From contig CM024766.1 of the NCBI GenBank assembly GCA_014218235.1, positions 46,713,359 to 46,777,358 of the forward strand: 64,000 nt of DNA, in the 5' to 3' direction. The first letter of the stretch is position 1. The number at the start of each line of letters is the position of its first letter. Below are positions 32,851-44,956 of the stretch, in pieces. Made by a program: the position numbers and the translations under genes. The notes beneath the pieces were generated by a model. That model made no database searches. It saw only the letters and a program-made list of their open reading frames with translations, and was not told the DNA's origin. The stretch comes from Colocasia esculenta. Its lineage: Eukaryota > Streptophyta > Magnoliopsida > Alismatales > Araceae.

Positions 32851-35800
32851 ATGGCCGCACCAGTCATCGCCGGCAGTTGGGTGGCTACAGCGCCGAGTTT
32901 CTCACTCCTGAGCAGCAGGAGAGGTTTACCTTTTGAAGACGAAGCTCTGTGGAAATAAAGAAGTCGATGTTGCTAATCTGAAGGAAAAATGGAATGAGCA
33001 GTGTGGTAGATTTGCAATCAGATGCAGTGGACAGGAGTCTCCACCTTTTCAGAGGTCAGTTATCCGGACTTGGTAAAAGCTTTTTCGTGTGTATGAGAAC
33101 ATAGGAAGATGGGTCCCTAGTCTCTTCAGTAAAGGGAACCCTGATTAGAATAGACCCTGAGTGCTGAAGATGTGTTGATGTGAAGATTCCGGATTTAGTG
33201 GGGTTCACACCGTGGACGCCAAGTGAAAGGTTTGGGAATTGTAGGGTCGGGCTTCAAGCTAAGGGATGGCAAGCTGGATATAAATCAACTAACTGCTTTC
33301 AACCGCCTCCTTCACTTTATTGTTGTCAAATCTTAGTTCCCAGAAGTGCACATTTTCATCTTGCACAAAGGCCGACTCAGACATGATGTATGGGTCATTC
33401 AAAATAAGGAGATAAATATGGCCGCGGTGATGATGGAAGAATGAAATTTGCCAGAGATCAGATTTGGGACACCAAGAGCAAGTTAAATGTGTTCCCTGCC
33501 TATGCCCACCAACTACCAAGATCTTCAAACACTTCGGTGTTGATCTTTCTGGGGCAGTTGTAGAGGAAATGAGCCAAGCAATCAGGTCCAGGAACCTGAA
33601 GAAGAGTGGCTTCTCTGTGGAAAATGGTGTCTGTTCAAGCTTCAGTTGCTGAAGGCGAAGCCATCATTGACGACACCTCAGTTGTTCATCAAGAGATGGG
33701 ATCAACAGATATGTCTCCAAAATTGCCAGTGGAGTCAGTTTCAGCTCCAGCAGTTCGAGCAGCAGAATCATCAGGCCCCTCTTTAGCAGAAGTCAGTCTG
33801 AAATTGCAGTGGAAGAAGAAAGGATATCAGCACCAGCTTCAGAATTTCCAGAAGAATTAGCTGTAAATTTTGCAGAAAGAGAATTGAGGATATTCTCCCA
33901 GAAGATTATTTTCCAGTTGAGGACCCACTACCCTCAACTATCGGTGCATCTATTCTTTTAGACATTATTGATTCAATTCCTTTCACCTCTAGTGCTCCCG
34001 AAACTAGTGGCAGAGTGCAGAAGAGGCTGTGGCATCAGGCCACATTGATGAACCAATGGAAGATGTCAAGTAGAGGTAGAGCACCCAGCTGCTCAAGGTG
34101 ACTCTGTGATGGAAGATGCTCCCATTCAGGGAAGCAAGTATCAAATGAAGGAGATGCTCCTATTGAGGGGGAGCCATCAAAAGAAGGTTCAGCAAAATCA
34201 ACTCCAGTTGTTGATGGTCAGGAGGAAAGGCATAGAGATTCTCAAAATCTGGATGACAGAGAAGGAGATATTGCAAGCTCTTCGAGCTCAGATGATGATC
34301 AACCTCCTCCAGCAAAAGAAGGCAAGAAGAAAGGAAAAGAAGTTGCCTCTGAAGTTCCTCTCCTGGCTGATACACCTTTTGAGAGGCAGGTCAAGCAGAA
34401 GATTGTCATAAATTTGAAACCAATGATTGAAAGGTTGAATGTGCAAGGTGAGCTATTATGTACTCTCCAGTCAGATGTAAATTCTATATTTCTAAGACAA
34501 GCTTCAGCCAACAAAGAATTGGAACAAATCAGAAATGCTATGAAATGGTTTAATAAGGAGATGAGCAGCATGAAAGGCATGCTCTCGGATATTATCAAGG
34601 CAGTTGGAGTTCAAGCTCCTCCTCCTCCGAAGCAGCAGCACCACCAAAAGTAGCAGCAGCCAGAAGCAGCAGAAGCAAGCATAGCACCAGAAGCAGCACC
34701 AGAGGCACAGCAGCACCAAAAGAGGTAGGGCCAACAGGGCCAGCTGATCAGGTTGAAGGGCCAACAGGGCCATCTGAGCAAGGGTTAGGGCCATCAGGGC
34801 CATTGGGAGTGAGTCTGTGCAGATAGAGGCAGAAGAGTTCTTGGCACCCAAGCCCCCAGCTCCCTCTTCTCCTCTCACACACCTATCCCTCCAACTCCAC
34901 CCTCAGCTCCTACAGCACCTCCTGCTCCTCAAACATTCAAGAAGCCTCAATCTAGACCAATTTCTTCTCCTACACCATTTCAGTCCACCTCATCTCCTAC
35001 CTCCTCTACTTCAATTCTTCTCCTTCTCCATACATGAGGCCCCTCCAGCATCCTCAGCTGGAGCTCCTCCTCCTCTGGTCCCTCCCTTGGACCAATTGAT
35101 GACTTCCTACTACTTCCCACTCTTTTCTTCATCCTACTCCTCCACCCTCTTTCATCACTATCATACCTGAAAGAGCCCAACTTAACTCTCCTTTATGGAA
35201 CAAATAAAGGATGAGTTTGAGGAAGGGATCCTCAGGTCTGTGTTGAAGGTTGGGGAACATGTCATAGGGTAGACCCTTCTAGTCCTGCCCCCAAGAAGAG
35301 GAAGCTTACTTCTACTTCCTCCCTCTCCTCTGAACCCAAATACCCACCTTTGTGGTTTCTCTCACAGTGGACAACAAACATCCCTCATTGTACAGAGAAT
35401 CTCTCAAAGGTTGTTTTTGCAACCATCATTAAACCTTCCATTTCTTGATATCACAGATCATTTGCACACCATTCTACCCTACACTTCTCTTTCCAAATCC
35501 GAAAAATCCAAAATCTTCTCTCTTGCCCACTCCAAATCTGAAGAGAAGTGGGGCAAAGGTCACAAGGATCTCCTAAAGAATTCATTCTTGCCAAATCTGC
35601 TAGATTCCCTCCAAGGGACCACTCCCTGACCCTATCAGAGTGGTCAGGATCTATCATAGGGAACTTTGGGCACCCTATATTCAAAAGGAAATCAAAATGA
35701 TCAGGCACCTCAAGCTATTCAACAACTACAGATATATTCATAGACTTCCAGAGGTTCAGCTCAGTCAGTTCAAAAGGGCCATTTCAGCTCTGACTCTGGA

Positions 35801-36646
35801 TATCTCTCAAACTTCAGATGTTCAGGTAGATTTTGCTACCCTCCAAGTACCTGAAGAGATAGTCCTTCCTCAAATTCACTTTCTAGTTATGGAGTCCTCT
35901 ATAGGATCCATCATCTTGAACGTTTTTGCCAGAATAATGGGCAGAATTAAAGTTCAGAAAGGCTGCCTGGTTGCTTTTCTAGATTCTTGTTTAGGGAATA
36001 TCACAGGGGCATGTAAGTGCTGAAGTTCTAGCCCCTATTCTATCTGAATGTGAAAGGCTGACATCTTCTGAATGGTCCAAGTTCTACCCCTATCAGCTCA
36101 GCAACTATTTGAAATCAATGAAGTTCAGGCCAGAGAAGGCAAACCAGCCATTTCTCCAGCAACTTTCCTAGATATGAACTCCATTCATCTTGTTGATGAC
36201 CCCTTCAAGGTCTGGGAGGAAAGATACAAAGTGTATGTGGCTATGCACAAAGCTCTCAGAGATAACCACAACCATTATCCTGTCACCATGGACCAATTCC
36301 TCACCTGTGCCAGCTTGGGACTCGTCGATTTCTCAAGATGAACATGGACAAGAATGCATATGCTGACCTTCTCTACAGCACCTAGATCTTCATCTCAAAA
36401 GGATGGCTTCCACCATGGGACCCTCCTACTCTGTATCCTTTGAGTCTTCAAAACTCTTTTGAAGAGCAGGAAGCAAAGCATGGGAAACCATCTCCCATTT
36501 TGCCTCTCTTCTGTCTCCTGCCTCTATTTACCAGTACCTCCACAAAGTTAATGAAAGACCTTCTTGGTATACTCTTTCTCTCTTCTTTCTTGTCGAAGAT
36601 TGTCTTTTGCTCAATGAAAAAAAGGGGGAGAAACTTAGCATGTTGA
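32851..36646 (+). pseudogene. Element D1 third ORF, decayed
   Basis: It begins MAAPVIA at 32851 and follows the D2 third ORF along its length: the N-terminal domain to about 33650, the acidic and Pro-rich linker to about 35300, and the C-terminal domain (RELWAPYIQKEIKMIRHLK near 35660, then LPQIHFLVMESSIGSII). Frequent small deletions split it into short frames. Its conservation in length and position in D1, D2 and the right-edge fragment shows that the ORF belongs to the element family. Confidence 0.8.
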
Positions 36647-36702
36647 AACTCTATGCATTTTATTTTTTTTATCCATACTTATTGTTCAGTTTTATCATCA
36701 CC

Positions 36703-36716
36703 AAAAAGGGGGAGAT
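36703..36716 (+). other. Polypurine tract of element D1
   Basis: AAAAAGGGGGAGAT precedes the 3' LTR at 36717, whose first bases are TA instead of TG. A second AAAAAAAGGGGGAGA occurs at about 36618-36632, mirroring the doubled tract of D2. Confidence 0.88.
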
Positions 36717-39624
36717 TAATGACCAGTCTGTCCCCATGTTTTTAATTAATTACATACATATATATTATATGTATTGATATTAACAAAACCAAACAAAAGT
36801 TTATCAATTATATCTAATGAATATTTCATAAGTCTTAAGTACAGGATAAATACCAAGGTCAAACAAGCCAATAAAGTATGTATTACTCTCTGAAGCCTTA
36901 ATCTTTTCAACATGATATTCTCTAAGTCCATATCGACTTCTGTTGAAGGCCATAACGATTTCTTTATAAGCATATCGATTTCCATAGAATTATCATAACG
37001 ATTTCCTTTCTGGCTGAAAAGTCATGTTATTTCAATCAAATCGATGTCGTAACGATTCTATAAGTGATCGTAATGATTTCCTTATAAGACTGAAAAGTCA
37101 TGTTATTTCAAACAAGTCGATGTCACAACGACTCTATAAGTTACCGTAACGATTTCTTTAGAGCCCGTAATGACTTGCTCGTCACAACGACTCTATAAGT
37201 TACCGTAACGATTTCTTTAGAGCTCGTAACGACTTGCCTATCGCAACGACTCTATAAGTTATCAACGATTTCTTTAGAAAGCGCAAACGACTTGCTGTTG
37301 TAACGATTTCATAAGATACCGTAACGACTCTTTAGAACTTGCAACGACTTGCTTGTTGTAACGACTTCATAGTTACCATAACGATTCTTTAGAGTTCTAA
37401 CGACTTGATAAGTATTCATAACGATTTCTTAGAATTCACAATGACTTGCTTATTGTAACGACTTCATAAGTTACCATAACGATTCTTTAGAGTTCATAAC
37501 GACTTGATAAGTATTCATTAACGATTTTTTTTAGAATTCACAACGACTTGCTTTATACAATGATTTGTTAAGTATTTCACATCAATTTCTTCAGAATCAC
37601 ACAATTGCTTTGTGCAACGATCATTAAGTGTTCATGATATATCTTCTGTCACATAACGATTTTCTATGACTCATAACGATTTCATAAGTCATATAGTCAT
37701 CGAATTCATATCTTGATATCTTATTCATCTTAAAAACGTTGACTAGTCAAAGTCCACGTAGACATCTCTCTGACGCTTTTGCATTTATGAGATCTGAACA
37801 TATCTCTGCATGCATGCAGACCATATCGTGCCTACTCTGATAACGTCCTTTAGACTTAAGCTATTTTGCACTACTATTTTCATGTCTATTGCTACTGACA
37901 TTGACTGACATCAGAGACAGCTTAGCTGTCTGCTATTTGAGATTGACATTTGCGCAGACCTCTGAACTAGCTTCATGGTACAACGTTAAACAAATAGAAG
38001 CCACGGATATTTCTGAAGATCTATCTCTTTGCGTGCTCAAGTGATCAAAAGACTGTTGACTTGCTTATTGTACGACTTCATAATTTACCATACGATTTCT
38101 TTAGAGTTCATAACGACTTGATAAGTATTCATAACGATTTCTTTAGAATTCACAATGACTTGCTTATTGTAACGACTTCATAAGTTACCATAACGATTCC
38201 TTTAGAGTTCATAACGACTTGATAAGTATCATACGATTTTTTTAGAATTCACAACGACTGGCTTTATACAATGATTTGTAAGTATTTCACATCAATTTCT
38301 TCAGAATCACAACAATTTGCTTGTGTCAACGATTCATTAAGTGTTCATGATATATTCTGTCACATAACGATTTTCTATGACTCATACGATTTCATAAGTC
38401 ATATAGTCTCGAATTCATATCTTGATATCTATTCATCTTAAAAATGTTGACTAGTCAAAGTCCACGTAGACATCTCTCTGACGCTTTTGCATTTATGAGA
38501 TCCTGAAAATCTCTGCATGCATGCAGACCATATCGTGCCTACTCTGATACGTCCTTTAGACTTAAGCTATTTTGCACTACTATTTTCATGTCTATTGCTA
38601 CTGACATTGACTGACATCAGGACAGCTTAGCTGTCTGCTATTTGAGATTGACATTTGCGCAGACCTCTGAACTAGCTTCATGGTACAACGTTAAACAAAT
38701 AGAAGCCAACGGATATTTCTGAAGATCTATCTCTTTGCGTGCTCAAGTGATCAAAACTGTTGACTGAAAGCTTCCAAGACTCCAGATGTCATTCAGTCTA
38801 ATGACTACTCAAAATAGAGACAACGGACAGTTCAACGTCTACATTTCAAATTGAAGATATAAATTCAAGTCAGAAGAACAGAAGAAAAACACATCGCGCA
38901 TTCAAGCATTCAAATTCTTCTGAAGAAAGTCCAGAGCCAAGAACCTTCATTCCACTTAGCTTTTGCTCTTTTTCTCTCCACTAGTTTGTGAAAATCTTGA
39001 GAGAGCTTGTATAGTTCTGAGAGTGTGCCTTGTTTAAATCTCTTTGCTCTCAGTTCTAGTTGCTTCAGATCCTTGCTTATCAAAAGCTTGATCTAGGGGC
39101 TTGAATTTCATTCACTCTCTTTGTGTTGTTCCCTTCGGTTGTGAAGGAAGACCTGGTGTGGTATCCAGGGTGTTGTTCCCTTCAGTTGTAAAGGAAGACC
39201 TGGTGTGGTATCCAGGGTGTTGTTCCCTTCGGTTGTGAAGGAAGACCTGGTGTGGTATCCAGGGTGTTGCTCCCTTCGTTTGTGAAGGAAGACCTGGTGT
39301 GGTATCCAGGGTGTTGTTCCATTCGGGTGTGAAGGAAGACCAGCTGAGCTGGGTGTTGTAGCGTCCTTAGGGGGACTATACCCTAGTTAGTGAAATCCTG
39401 AGTTGTTGCTCAGGGACTGGACGTAGGACTCCTAAGGAAAGGAGGTCCGAACCAGGATAAACCTTGTGTTGTGTGATTGTCTTCTTTATGTGTTTGTTAT
39501 TTAAACTAACTGTCACTAACCTACTTCGAAGAACGTTTGTGTAAATGTTTTTAGTTACAGGTATCTTCTAGATTAATTTTTAAAGACCCATTCACCCCCC
39601 TCTGGGCTCGTCAACTGGGCAACA
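36717..39624 (+). repeat. Element D1 3' LTR with internal duplication
   Basis: The LTR is 2908 bp against 2199 bp for the 5' LTR. The excess comes from a direct duplication of about 710 bp. It ends GGGCAACA next to the ATATT target duplication. Single-base deletions are frequent relative to 12949-15147. Confidence 0.9.
37350..38764 (+). repeat. Tandem duplication of about 0.7 kb in the D1 3' LTR
   Basis: Positions 37350-38060 and 38061-38764 are near-identical. Both begin in a TGCTTRTTGTA part of the AACGAYTT array and end GATCAAA-ACTGTTGAC. Only the second copy continues with GAAAGCTTCC as in the 5' LTR. Unequal exchange in the array or an assembly error are both possible. Confidence 0.85.
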
Positions 39625-39629
39625 ATATT

Positions 39630-40186
39630 TAGGTTACAAATTTAGGATATTTTCCTATTATTCTTCTTTTAAAAGTCCTTATTTTGGCCCAATAAATTTT
39701 ATATGGTCCATTTTACAAAGCCCATTCTTAATGGAATTTAACTTAGGAGAATTCTCCATTTTAAATAGGGAAATAATAGAATTTTAGAATTTATTATATT
39801 TTTCTTACTTAAATTTATTCATGGGCCATAAGAAGTCCATTGGTCCAATTCCGATAATGGGTAATCATTTCATGATGTTGGAAGTCTCTCTGACATGTTC
39901 GTTTAATTATGGGCGCGTTATTTTTCCGTGTTAACAGTTTTCCGACTTAGTTTCCTAATTTGGATAATTAGTCACATTGTGACGTACACTTGGCCAATCG
40001 GATTTTTTGTTGCTTGAATTTCTTAGTAGAACACTTAGGAATAATGTCTGGGGTTGATTTATAATTTTAAAGGAATTTTCCGATGTATTCTTGCACATGC
40101 GATAGTGGTACGTATGTTTCTATTATTTCGATTTAAAGATATTATTATTTTGAATTTTTAAGTATTAATTTTTTCGGGTTGCTACA
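39630..40186 (-). repeat. Element B1 3' LTR, second part
   Basis: This is the continuation of 10047-12948 after nest D, aligned with 44395-44951. It ends CGGGTTGCTACA next to the polypurine tract. It differs from its partner mainly by substitutions, unlike the deletion-rich block to its left. Confidence 0.9.
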
Positions 40187-40199
40187 TCCTCCCCCACTT
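40187..40199 (-). other. Polypurine tract of element B1
   Basis: The minus strand reads AAGTGGGGGAGGA, directly before the LTR start TGTAGC. It fixes the minus orientation of B1. Confidence 0.9.
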
Positions 40200-40328
40200 A
40201 AAAAGAATTTGGTCCCCAAATTCATATGATATGATACGACTGTCAATTTATTATGGATATTTCATTCCATCACCTCCCCCACTTAGGGCTTTGCTATTGC
40301 GAAAATAATATGAAATTAAACTAAGGGT

Positions 40329-41261
40329 TTAGTGTTGTCCACCCTCATTCGCAGGATTTTTATCCACAAGGGCTTGTAATCGTCCTTGGCATGGAGTTTG
40401 GTTCTTCTTTGTTGGACAATTAATGACTCGATGTTGTTGACTTCCACATCGCAAGCACTTGCCCAATCTCTTCCAACAGTTATCAACCAGATGCCCCGGC
40501 TTTTCACAAAATTCATAGACTTCCTTCCACTCCACTTCCCCTTTCATTCTCTTGCTATCTACTGTATTTCTTCCTTTATTACCATTGGAATGTGTAGAAC
40601 GTTCCCTTTTCAACGCCTTCTTCTTATGGATCTTTTCAAGAAGTTCCATGGTGTCCTCTACTAATTGAGCTCTCAACAACATGACTGAATATACTTCAAT
40701 GTCTAGTGGAGCCAACTTTTCCCAGTACATAGGTCTCAACCCTTATAAGAATCTCTTTGCCTTCATCTTTTCCGTACTCACCAAATGTGGTGCATATTTT
40801 GCTAGTATTTCAAATTGTGCTTCATATTCTGCTACAGACATCATTCGTTGTTTTAAATTTGCGAATTCATTTGCCTTCTTCTCACGAATCATCTCGGAAA
40901 AATATTTGGTGTTGAAGAGTTCTAAAAATTCATCCCACTCTATGTTGATGTTGGGTAATTTTCGACTGGCAGCTTCCCACCAAGCTCTAGCATCGCGGTC
41001 CAACTGGAAGGTTGCCAGAAGGACTTTCTCCTACTCTGAACATTGCATAACTCTAAAGATTCATTCCATCACCTTCACCCAATTTTCAGCTTCGTCGGGA
41101 TCTGGAGTTCCATTAAACCTAGGGGGGTTTATTCGTTGAAAGTTCTCATATAAGTCTCCTGCTCCATTTCTTGCTCCTGCTTGAATCACGTTGTTAAAGG
41201 CTTGAGTTAACCCATGTACGGTCTGTTGTAATTCATGCGTTTGCGCATGCTCGCCGGCCAT
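40329..41261 (-). pseudogene. gag: Element B1 gag, one frame with three stop codons
   Basis: The frame starts at 41261 (MAGEHAQTHELQQ) and runs 311 codons in a single register to EGGQH at 40329, without any frameshift. Three nonsense codons interrupt it: near 41058 (TGA), 41022 (TAG) and 40740 (TAA). The gag domain includes NPPRFNGTPDPDEAENW and ARAWWEAASRKLPN. The first zinc knuckle has lost its first cysteine (EFCEKPGHLVDNC), while the second is intact (CLRCGSQQHRVINC). In B0 the related protein continues into protease after the same GRLQAL and EGG region, but here the gene ends. B1 is therefore a pol-deleted derivative that decayed later by point mutation. Confidence 0.88.
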
Positions 41262-41459
41262 CTCCTCTGGTTCCTGTGAGCAATAATACTTATTAATTTC
41301 CTCTTAAACTTAGGGTCCTTATACATATAGTTAAGCTCCTACCATAACCCCAAGCTTTACCCAATCTCTCACATAAGTATGGTGGCTGACTTAGACACGG
41401 TCACGGCAGTTCACCTAGAACATCCCTAGACTTAAAATATCCTAATAAGGACATCCTAG

Positions 41460-41471
41460 GCTCTGATACCA
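41460..41471 (-). other. Primer binding site of element B1
   Basis: The complement of TGGTATCAGAGC lies two bases from the LTR start at 41474. It is an initiator-Met tRNA primer site, as in A. Confidence 0.93.
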
Positions 41472-42128
41472 ACTATCACGCCCCTCCAATTTAGCAGCGG
41501 AATAAATCGGAGGGAAACGTGAGCAACGAGTATGGTAACGTAAATTGCGTATACAGACGCAAACATCAGAGCATCTAATGAAATAATTGGAATAACTATT
41601 GATTTCATTATAAAATCACTAAGACTATTACAACCACTAATTCGGAGCCAATACATAGGGCTCAATGACATCATTACATTGTAAAAGAAATCTAAAGCAA
41701 TAACTATTAGACTCCATAGTACTAGGGCAACTTCATCAACTGACTCCAGGTCACTCATCACTCGGGTCCTATCCCATTGATGTGTGTGACGTCTTTGTCC
41801 GACTTACCTGAGACACAATAACGAATAACGAAGGGTGACCGATAACGCCCAGTAGGACTTAAATCTCGTGAATCAAGTAGGCTTTAAATAATTAGTGCTT
41901 TAAAAGACAGAGTAACTAATGATAGAGTGAGTCATGTAAAGCCGAGAAAGTAATAGCACAAGTAACATGGTTCAGATAGCAGATGAATCAAGTATAGCAC
42001 GATGATTAAAGTCAAGTCACGATATAAAATGATAACAACGCAATAGTAAGTAACGACATTGTCAAGCAGTAGCAAGCGTCATGTATAGCAAGGAGAGAGA
42101 TAGTAATCAGCCATGTAGAGAGAAAATT

Positions 42129-42391
42129 GCACTTTGATTGATTTTCATCAATCGAAATAGTATAGCACTTTCGATTAACTTTCATCAATCGAGATAGTAA
42201 TGGCACTTTGGTTATCCGTAGATAGCCAAGAGAGAATATAACACTTTTGTCATCAATAGACAACGAGAGAATATAGAACTTTGTTTTGATCGTCATAGAT
42301 TAATCTTGATAGTATGGCACTTGGATGTAATGCCAACATCCTGATCATTTAACTCCCGCGGGCAAATGGCACTTTTGGGCGCTCCCCCCAA
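42129..42391 (-). repeat. Array of GCACTTT-hairpin modules in the B LTR
   Basis: Repeats of GCACTTT (with variants) are each followed within a few bases by a small inverted repeat of different sequence: GATTGA/TCAATC (42136-42153), CGATT/AATCG (42172-42191), GGTTATC/GATAGCC (42210-42227), TTGTC/GACAA (42247-42263), GATGT/ACATC (42324-42340) and TTGGG/CCCAA (42375-42391). The array recurs at about 10695-10985 and 52258-52400 and, in sense orientation, at 62960-63090. It lies downstream of the TATA box, so it should be part of the transcript leader. Confidence 0.7.
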
Positions 42392-42897
42392 GACCAGATC
42401 GGACCCTATTGCGCTGGCATTGGTTATGTTGTTTATCTTTAAACAATCAATTAATGGCCAATAGAGAGTACCAAGAAATAGATAAGAGCACTAGATGAAT
42501 AGACGAGATAGTAGAGAGAGTGTGAATAAATGAGCGAGTAGAGTATAGATGAGATCTTATGGTCATTTGCACATAAAAACGTCGAGTAAGCGGACGATAG
42601 TAGCAGTTGCACAACACACACACTTAGTGTTGGCAGTCAGGTGGAATACACTACCCTTCCACTGGCCATGTTACGCACAGGTCCAGAGGTCCGGCGTGAT
42701 TCAGGATAAGAGCAAACTTCTAATAGCCATTTGTACCTTATTGATCCTTAAAGGGTATCATAGGTATTAGGGTACAACCAGCTCGTCGGCCATGTGGGAA
42801 TCCATGGACAGAGGAGACTTACGGAGGACTTGAACAAGGATTCACTAGTCCGGCAGAAGGAGTATCCGACGGAGAGTTCGTCCAAGTCAAGAGAAAG

Positions 42898-42944
42898 TGT
42901 ATATATAGAAACAAGTGCTCGACGTTCTAGAGGAATTCTAGAAC
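42898..42944 (-). promoter_or_regulatory. TATA box and heat-shock-element-like palindrome of the B LTR
   Basis: In sense, a 21-bp inverted repeat of GTTCTAGA/TCTAGAAC around a 5-nt centre (42924-42944) is followed about 17 bp later by TATATATA (42898-42907). TTCTAGAA fits the TTCnnGAA core bound by heat-shock factors, and the same octamer type is known from the heat-induced Copia element ONSEN. All B copies keep it: 11492-11512, 53393-53413 and 62400-62420. Confidence 0.6.
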
Positions 42945-44040
42945 AGTGGAGCATCAGTAACGGTGTTCCAAATCATCGTGAGAAAATGTAGACAAGTATA
43001 TTTAAAATAGGGCAATGTAATTACATGATTGACATAATTTACTAGATGTATTATGAGATATTTTCATGCCAAGTTAACCCATATATGGATGGTTCAAGTG
43101 TGTGCATATGTAAGAGAAATTATAGATAGAAAAAAAATCATGTGCATGTATTTAAATCACTTGATATACATTCCATTTATAACAGGTGAATTTACTGGGT
43201 GTATGATGGTTAACAAAGGGTATGAACACTATAGAAAGTGATAGCATCAAAATTTATGGGTTTTCAAGCAAAAGTCCCAGATCGCGATGTACCCTTGTAA
43301 GGGTCGCAACGGGGTCAAAACAGATCACAACAAGGGATTATACAGAACGCGACAGGTCGGTCAAAACAGGCTAACCGATCGCGACGGCATTGCCTGTCGC
43401 GATCAGGACGCGACGGGTATCGCTGTCGCGATCAAACCTCAGAACGCGGCCTATCAGGCAGTCGCGTTCTCAGGGTCTATACTTGAGTCCGAGCGGGAAA
43501 AAGGGCAGAGCATTGGATTGCGGGCCAGATTTCTATAATTTGATACGGGGTGATTCAAAAATTCATAACTAAATGTATAGTCGATGAAAAATTACGAAAT
43601 CACTTGGAAACTGATCCAGACATGCGAGAGTACTTATAGTAAATAGGAATTTGTAGACATACATGGTTTCGACATGCTTTAGTCATGAGCATTCAAGAAG
43701 AACATGGAACAGTGAACAGTCAAGATGCAAGAATAAATTCGCGAAGTAGGGTGGATGAAAATTAGGGCTTTCAGAGGCAAAAGAAGCCTAACAATCATCA
43801 GTATCTCTAAAAAAAATTTTGTAGTATGGGATCGAGTGTACATGGAGAACAAGAATTTAGAAGAGGGTTCGGGCTCATGCTAGTTGCAGAACATGAAAAA
43901 TCAAGAAGAAAAGATAGGCTCGATGGAAAATTATGAAACAAGAGGGCTTTTGTTCCTGATGCATGGAACAATCTCCATACGAATTTAATTTGGTTTTACT
44001 CGTGAGAATGCCTACCTTGACTCGATTTCATCTTCTAGAG

Positions 44041-44157
44041 CTAGGACATGAAGAACACGGGTTGAGAGCTTGAGCAGCCTTCTTCCCACGATTTCTCCTC
44101 CTCCTTGGCCTCCTCTCCATGTCCAGCAACCCTTGGCAACGAACTAAGGCCGGCCAT
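44041..44157 (-). CDS. Micro-ORF in the B LTR leader (38 codons)
   Basis: The ORF begins MAGLSSLPRVAG and contains EAKEEEKSWEEG. It starts shortly after the TTAAATAC promoter-like box and ends just before a splice-donor-like site. An ORF of the same length is at 9331-9447 in B0 (17 of 38 residues identical by eye), a shorter one with an in-frame deletion at 12610-12711, and a 41-codon version at 61192-61317. In the solo LTR the frame is shifted. No known domain is recognised. It may be an upstream ORF that affects translation, or conservation may only reflect DNA similarity. Confidence 0.35.
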   Translation of the reverse strand: MAGLSSLPRVAGHGEEAKEEEKSWEEGCSSSQPVFFMS

Positions 44158-44956
44158 GGAGGTTTAAGAGAGTATTTAAGCTCCCTAGATTTCTAATTCC
44201 CATTAGGACTATAACTCCTATTAAATTTTAGGATTTCCTATTTCTTTCACCCTTTCCATGCTTGCCAACTCCAATTTGGGTTGGGTTGGGATCCAAATTC
44301 GTGGCTAACCCTTTAGGGTAGGTTTAGGAATCCAATTCTAAGTCAAACTACTTATTTTAATGCTTTAATACCTCTTTTCTATTTAGGTAATATTTAGGTT
44401 ACGAATTTATGATATTTTTCTATTATTCTTCTTTTAAAAATCCTTATTTTGGCCCAATAAATTTTATATGGTCCATTTAACAAAGCCCATTCTTACTGGA
44501 ATTTAACTTAGGAGAATTCTCCATTTTAAATAGGGAAATAATAGAATTTTGGAATTTATTATATTTTTCTTACTTGAATTTATTCATGGGCCATGAGAGG
44601 TCCATTGGTCCAATTCTGATAATGGGTAATCATTTCATGATGTTGGAAGTCTCTCCGACATGTTCTTTAATTTATGGGCGCGTTATTTTTCTGTGTTAAC
44701 GGTTTTCCGAATTAGTTACCAAATTTGGATAATTAGTCACATTGTGACGTACACTTGGCCAATCGGATTTTTTGTTTCTTGAATTTCTTAGTAGAACACT
44801 TAGGAATAATGTCTAGGGTTGATTTATAATTTTAAAGGAATTTTCCGATGTATTCTTGCACATACGATAGTGGTACGTATGTTTCTATTATTTCGATTTA
44901 AAGAAATTATTATTTCAAAATTTTAAGCATTAATTTGGTTGGGTTGCTACATGTTG

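Larger units (their letters stand above)
12949..39624 (+). mobile_element. Nest D: SIRE/Maximus-like Copia element D1 split by an inverted relative D2
   Basis: The outer element D1 is on the plus strand: 5' LTR 12949-15147, primer site, gag to about 16021, then from 30728 the integrase tail, RT, RNase H, third ORF, polypurine tract and 3' LTR 36717-39624. Between 16022 and 30726 lies D2 in the opposite orientation, with a truncated 3' LTR on the left and a full 5' LTR on the right. The gag-to-integrase part of D1 is missing. A partial gag plus LTR piece is also duplicated at 27269-28600, so some of the layout may be an assembly artefact. Confidence 0.85.
10047..44951 (-). mobile_element. Element B1: gag-only gypsy-type LTR retrotransposon, host of nest D
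   Basis: The element is on the minus strand. Its 5' LTR is 41474-44951 (3478 bp), primer site 41460-41471, gag remnant 40329-41261, polypurine tract 40187-40199, and 3' LTR 39630-40186 plus 10047-12948 (about 3459 bp in total). The 3' LTR is split by nest D. The interior is only 1287 bp: gag stops just before the polypurine tract and no pol is present. LTR copies differ by many substitutions and small indels, so this insertion is clearly older than A. Confidence 0.92.
41474..44951 (-). repeat. Element B1 5' LTR
   Basis: The LTR is 3478 bp. In + coordinates it begins TATCACGCCCC (terminal TG changed to TA) and ends GGTTGCTACA. In sense order it contains a TTAAATAC promoter-like box near 44175, a micro-ORF (44157-44041), a splice-donor-like AAG|GTAGGC near 44015, and a TCGCGAC-rich block (about 43480-43280). 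Further on are the TTCTAGAA palindrome and TATA box (42944-42898), the hairpin array (42391-42129) and the double splice-like junction (about 41806). Confidence 0.92.
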
